A stretch of 8,643 bases of DNA from Thermoplasmata archaeon (GTDB lineage: Archaea; Thermoplasmatota; Thermoplasmata; Thermoplasmatales; Thermoplasmataceae). The stretch is taken from positions 1 through 8,643 of the forward strand of contig JAKAAK010000133.1 in assembly GCA_021797025.1 (NCBI GenBank), in the 5' to 3' direction. Both the position numbers and the translations under genes were made by a program. Of the stretch, positions 6,695 to 8,643 are shown piece by piece. The notes beneath the pieces were generated by a model. That model was not told the origin of the DNA. It saw nothing but the letters and a program-made list of their open reading frames with translations, and searched no databases. Every line of letters starts with the position of its first letter. The stretch's first letter is position 1.

Positions 6695-6706
6695 AATATT
6701 AAATTA
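6695..6706 (-). promoter_or_regulatory. TATA box of ftcD
   Basis: The minus strand reads TAATTTAATATT, centred about 26 nt upstream of the ftcD ATG, and no SD follows (CACTTTATTATCAATCTGC). ftcD is thus probably transcribed leaderless from its own promoter even though it directly follows hutH; no T-run separates the two genes, so read-through is also likely. Confidence 0.55.
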
Positions 6707-6716
6707 TAGGAAAGCA

Positions 6717-8225
6717 TCAGTGAAATCCTGTTTTTTCCATTATAAAATTCCTGAAGGATTCTGTTTCCATCATGCTGCATATAGCATTTATATCATCACT
6801 TGATGACCTGTCTTTATCCAGAGGTTTCACTATTGTCCTTATTCTATTATATATATCCAAGGTAGTCCTAGATGGCTGAAATTTCCTGAATTCCAGTGAC
6901 TGTGCACCAAGAAGGTATTCTATTGCTATGATTGTTTCCACATTTTTGTTGATATCCACGAGCTTCAATGCCGCATTTGTGCCCATGCTCACGTGGTCCT
7001 CCTGGTTTGCCGATGTTGGTATTGTATCTGCTGAATTTGGATGTGCCAGTGTTTTATTGACATTGCACAGTGCTGCCGCCGTATACTGAGGTATCATATA
7101 TCCAGAGTTCAGGCCGTAATCGCTGACGAGGAACGGTGGAAGCCCGCTGAGATTCGTATCAACAAGACGTGCAAGTCGCCTCTCAATCATATTCCCGAAA
7201 TCGGTCATGGCAATAGCAAGAAAGTCGGATGCCATTGCAACGGGCTCACCGTGAAAGTTTCCTGTGGATATGTATTCATCCTCCAGCAGCAATGGATTAT
7301 CGGTTGCGGAATTTATCTCCGTGGATAGAACATTTCTAACGTATTCCACGGTATCCCATACTGCACCATATACCTGTGGAGTGCACCTCAAGGAATAAGC
7401 ATCCTGCACCTTTGTTTTTCTTGCATTTTCAACTATAGCACTATCTTTAAAGAGTTTTCTTAAGGATCTACCAATAAGCTGCTGACCCTCATGTGGCCTT
7501 GATGCAAGAGCCCACTCAGTGAATGCCATGTCTGTGCCGGATAGGCCTTCGAATGCCAGTGAGAATGACCCCAGGGCTTCCGATATTAACCTCTCAGATT
7601 TTTTAATCTCCAGTGCAAGTATGCCGCATATAACAGAAGTGCCGTTGATCAGTGCCACACCTTCTTTCTCAGCATAACTGTACGGAACTCTTCCAAGCTG
7701 CCTGAACACCTCACCTGAGTTAATTCTCTTTCCTTTGTAAAAGACATCCCCCTCTCCCATTATTGCGAGACCAATGTGTGCAAGCGGAGCAAGATCGCCA
7801 CTAGACCCAACAGAACCATATCTGGGAACAACCGGAATTATTTCTTCATTTATCATGAAGAGAATAAAATTTACTAAATCCTCTGATACGCCAGAATAAC
7901 CCTTTACCAGTGTATTTGCCCTTATGAGCATTATTGATTTCACTGTCCTTTCATTCAATGGCTCCCCTGTTCCGGCTGAATGGCTCCTGATGAGGTTTAT
8001 CTGAAGCTGCACCGTCTTATTTTTATCAACATTTACATTAAGTAGAGAGCCAAAACCTGTGTTGACACCGTATACCGGCTTTCCAGATTCAAGTATTTTC
8101 ATTAATGATTTCTTTGATTTCCTTATCTGCTCCAGAGCAGAATCTGCTATTCCCGCCTTTTCGCCGTTATCAACAACTGCAATTATATCCTCTATGCTCA
8201 GGCTGTTTCCATCAATGTAAATCAT
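6717..8225 (-). CDS. hutH: Histidine ammonia-lyase (histidase) with a Ser-Ser-Gly MIO triad
   Basis: Non-oxidative deamination of L-histidine to trans-urocanate and ammonia, the entry step of histidine catabolism; a cytosolic homotetramer in known members. At 502 aa it is full length. Active-site elements are VYGVNTGFGS (51-60, Tyr52), RSHSAGTGEP (80-89, His82), GSVGSSGDLAPLAH (137-150), ALINGTSV, KVQDAYSLRCTPQVYG with its Tyr and Arg, STGNFHGEPVA, and ANQEDHVSMGTNA, whose Glu is typical of histidases rather than phenylalanine lyases. The methylidene-imidazolone cofactor usually forms from Ala-Ser-Gly; here the triad is Ser141-Ser142-Gly143 (codons 7805-7797), keeping the essential middle Ser and Gly. 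His82 also favours histidine over phenylalanine. Start ATG at 8225 matches the family N-terminus and has a TATA box 24 nt upstream. It is followed by ftcD. Confidence 0.96.
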   Translation of the reverse strand: MIYIDGNSLSIEDIIAVVDNGEKAGIADSALEQIRKSKKSLMKILESGKPVYGVNTGFGSLLNVNVDKNKTVQLQINLIRSHSAGTGEPLNERTVKSIMLIRANTLVKGYSGVSEDLVNFILFMINEEIIPVVPRYGSVGSSGDLAPLAHIGLAIMGEGDVFYKGKRINSGEVFRQLGRVPYSYAEKEGVALINGTSVICGILALEIKKSERLISEALGSFSLAFEGLSGTDMAFTEWALASRPHEGQQLIGRSLRKLFKDSAIVENARKTKVQDAYSLRCTPQVYGAVWDTVEYVRNVLSTEINSATDNPLLLEDEYISTGNFHGEPVAMASDFLAIAMTDFGNMIERRLARLVDTNLSGLPPFLVSDYGLNSGYMIPQYTAAALCNVNKTLAHPNSADTIPTSANQEDHVSMGTNAALKLVDINKNVETIIAIEYLLGAQSLEFRKFQPSRTTLDIYNRIRTIVKPLDKDRSSSDDINAICSMMETESFRNFIMEKTGFH

Positions 8226-8241
8226 GATAATTATAATGCCA

Positions 8242-8254
8242 GATAATATATTAA
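8242..8254 (-). promoter_or_regulatory. TATA box of hutH
   Basis: The minus strand reads TTTAATATATTATC around here, centred about 24 nt upstream of the hutH ATG, with no SD in TGGCATTATAATTATC. This predicts a leaderless hutH mRNA independent of the upstream PoxB-like gene. Confidence 0.6.
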
Positions 8255-8268
8255 ACTACGCCATGGAT

Positions 8269-8273
8269 AAAAA
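8269..8273 (-). terminator. Weak oligo-T terminator candidate after the PoxB-like gene
   Basis: Five T residues on the minus strand lie about 15 nt past the stop of the PoxB-like gene and just upstream of the hutH TATA box. The run is short and lacks a hairpin, so this is only a weak candidate. Confidence 0.25.
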
Positions 8274-8287
8274 TTAATATTAGAAAC

Positions 8288-8643
8288 TTATTCATTTTTT
8301 GGTTCAAGCTTCTCTCTGAGTATTGAAGTTATATATTTTGCAGCAACGTTGAATTCGAGCTTGGGTGGCATGGGAGTTTCATTTGTTTCTGTTATAACAT
8401 CAAGCACAGTCGGACCCTTTGAAACAAAAAATTCATCCATTTTCTTTTCCAGATCTTCCGGATTTTCTAGACGAATTCCTTTTGCTCCTGATGCCTCGGC
8501 CAGTTTAGCAAAGTCCGGATTGTAGAGATCAACACCATACTCAGGATATCCCATTACTTCTTCCTCAAGTTTTATCATGCCGAGAATACTATTATCAAAA
8601 ACAACCAGCTTGACAGGAAGTTTGTATTTCATTGCCGTAATAA
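8288..8643 (-). CDS. Thiamine-diphosphate enzyme, PoxB/pyruvate oxidase-like, C-terminal fragment at window edge
   Basis: The frame is open to the right edge (preceding codons read ITA before MKYKLPVK), so the Met at 8632 is internal and only about 117 of an expected 550 or so residues are seen. The fragment is the end of the TPP-binding domain: KYKLPVKLVVFDNSILGM carries the Asn that would ligand Mg2+ of the cofactor. DLYNPDFAKLAEASGAKGIRL, the GPTVLDVITE strand and ETPMPPKLEFNVAAKYITSIL then match the E. coli PoxB order from memory ([21 protein letters not shown], then IPP). The protein stops shortly after this, without the approximately 20-residue C-terminal lipid-binding tail of E. coli PoxB. 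The product could be a pyruvate oxidase, pyruvate:quinone oxidoreductase or an acetolactate-synthase-like enzyme; the PoxB-like end favours the first two. Confidence 0.8.
   Translation of the reverse strand, partial: ITAMKYKLPVKLVVFDNSILGMIKLEEEVMGYPEYGVDLYNPDFAKLAEASGAKGIRLENPEDLEKKMDEFFVSKGPTVLDVITETNETPMPPKLEFNVAAKYITSILREKLEPKNE

Noticed and set aside
7041..7328. 95 aa open frame antisense to hutH
   Set aside because: It lies entirely inside conserved hutH coding sequence and has no domain, promoter or SD to support it.
1..8643. CRISPR arrays, tRNA genes, insertion sequences, toxin-antitoxin or defence genes
   Set aside because: No direct-repeat/spacer pattern, cloverleaf-like segment, transposase or defence-family motif was recognised; nearly all DNA is accounted for by metabolic genes.

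Overview
The window looks like chromosomal DNA from a Thermoplasmata-type archaeon (the Ferroplasma / Picrophilus / Cuniculiplasma / Thermoplasma neighbourhood). The evidence is AT-rich intergenic DNA, strong use of ATA for Ile and AGA/AGG for Arg, TATA-like boxes 23-28 nt upstream of start codons with no Shine-Dalgarno site (leaderless genes), and an archaeal LysX-type ligase. The genus is inference; no rRNA or tRNA is present to fix it. Genes are tightly packed, and no mobile element, CRISPR array, tRNA or defence locus was seen.

Layout. (1) Positions 3-818, +: 3' part of hutU (urocanase), cut by the left window edge. (2) 824-2002, -: a 12-TM MFS transporter, convergent with hutU across 5 bp. 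(3) 2003-2148: a divergent promoter region. (4) 2149-3850, +: a two-gene unit of a GlpA-like FAD glycerol-3-phosphate dehydrogenase that stops where the usual [2Fe-2S] BFD domain would begin, followed 1 bp later by a CoxG/SRPBCC protein with a Shine-Dalgarno site. (5) 3973-5771, +: a LysX/ArgX-type ATP-grasp ligase and a compact HisC-like aminotransferase, each with a candidate leaderless promoter. (6) 5778-8225, -: ftcD (glutamate formiminotransferase) and hutH (histidine ammonia-lyase), in the transcriptional order hutH then ftcD. (7) 8288-8643, -: C-terminal end of a PoxB-like thiamine-diphosphate enzyme, cut by the right edge.

How the genes fit together. hutH, hutU and ftcD supply three of the four steps of histidine breakdown to glutamate: histidine to urocanate, urocanate to imidazolonepropionate, and formiminoglutamate plus tetrahydrofolate to glutamate. 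Imidazolonepropionase (hutI) is not in the window. The catabolic genes flank an anabolic-looking lysX-hisC pair and a redox pair (glpA-coxG). The MFS protein beside hutU is a possible uptake system for a related substrate, but only by position.

The points most worth a second look are the glpA-coxG pair, where a dehydrogenase without its iron-sulfur domain is translationally linked to a CoxG protein, and the Ser-Ser-Gly triad in HutH in place of the usual Ala-Ser-Gly that forms the MIO cofactor. Also of note are a possible leaderless 8-codon leader peptide in front of the MFS gene and the convergent arrangement of a histidine-biosynthesis-like gene with histidine-degradation genes. All functional calls come from remembered family motifs; no database search was run.
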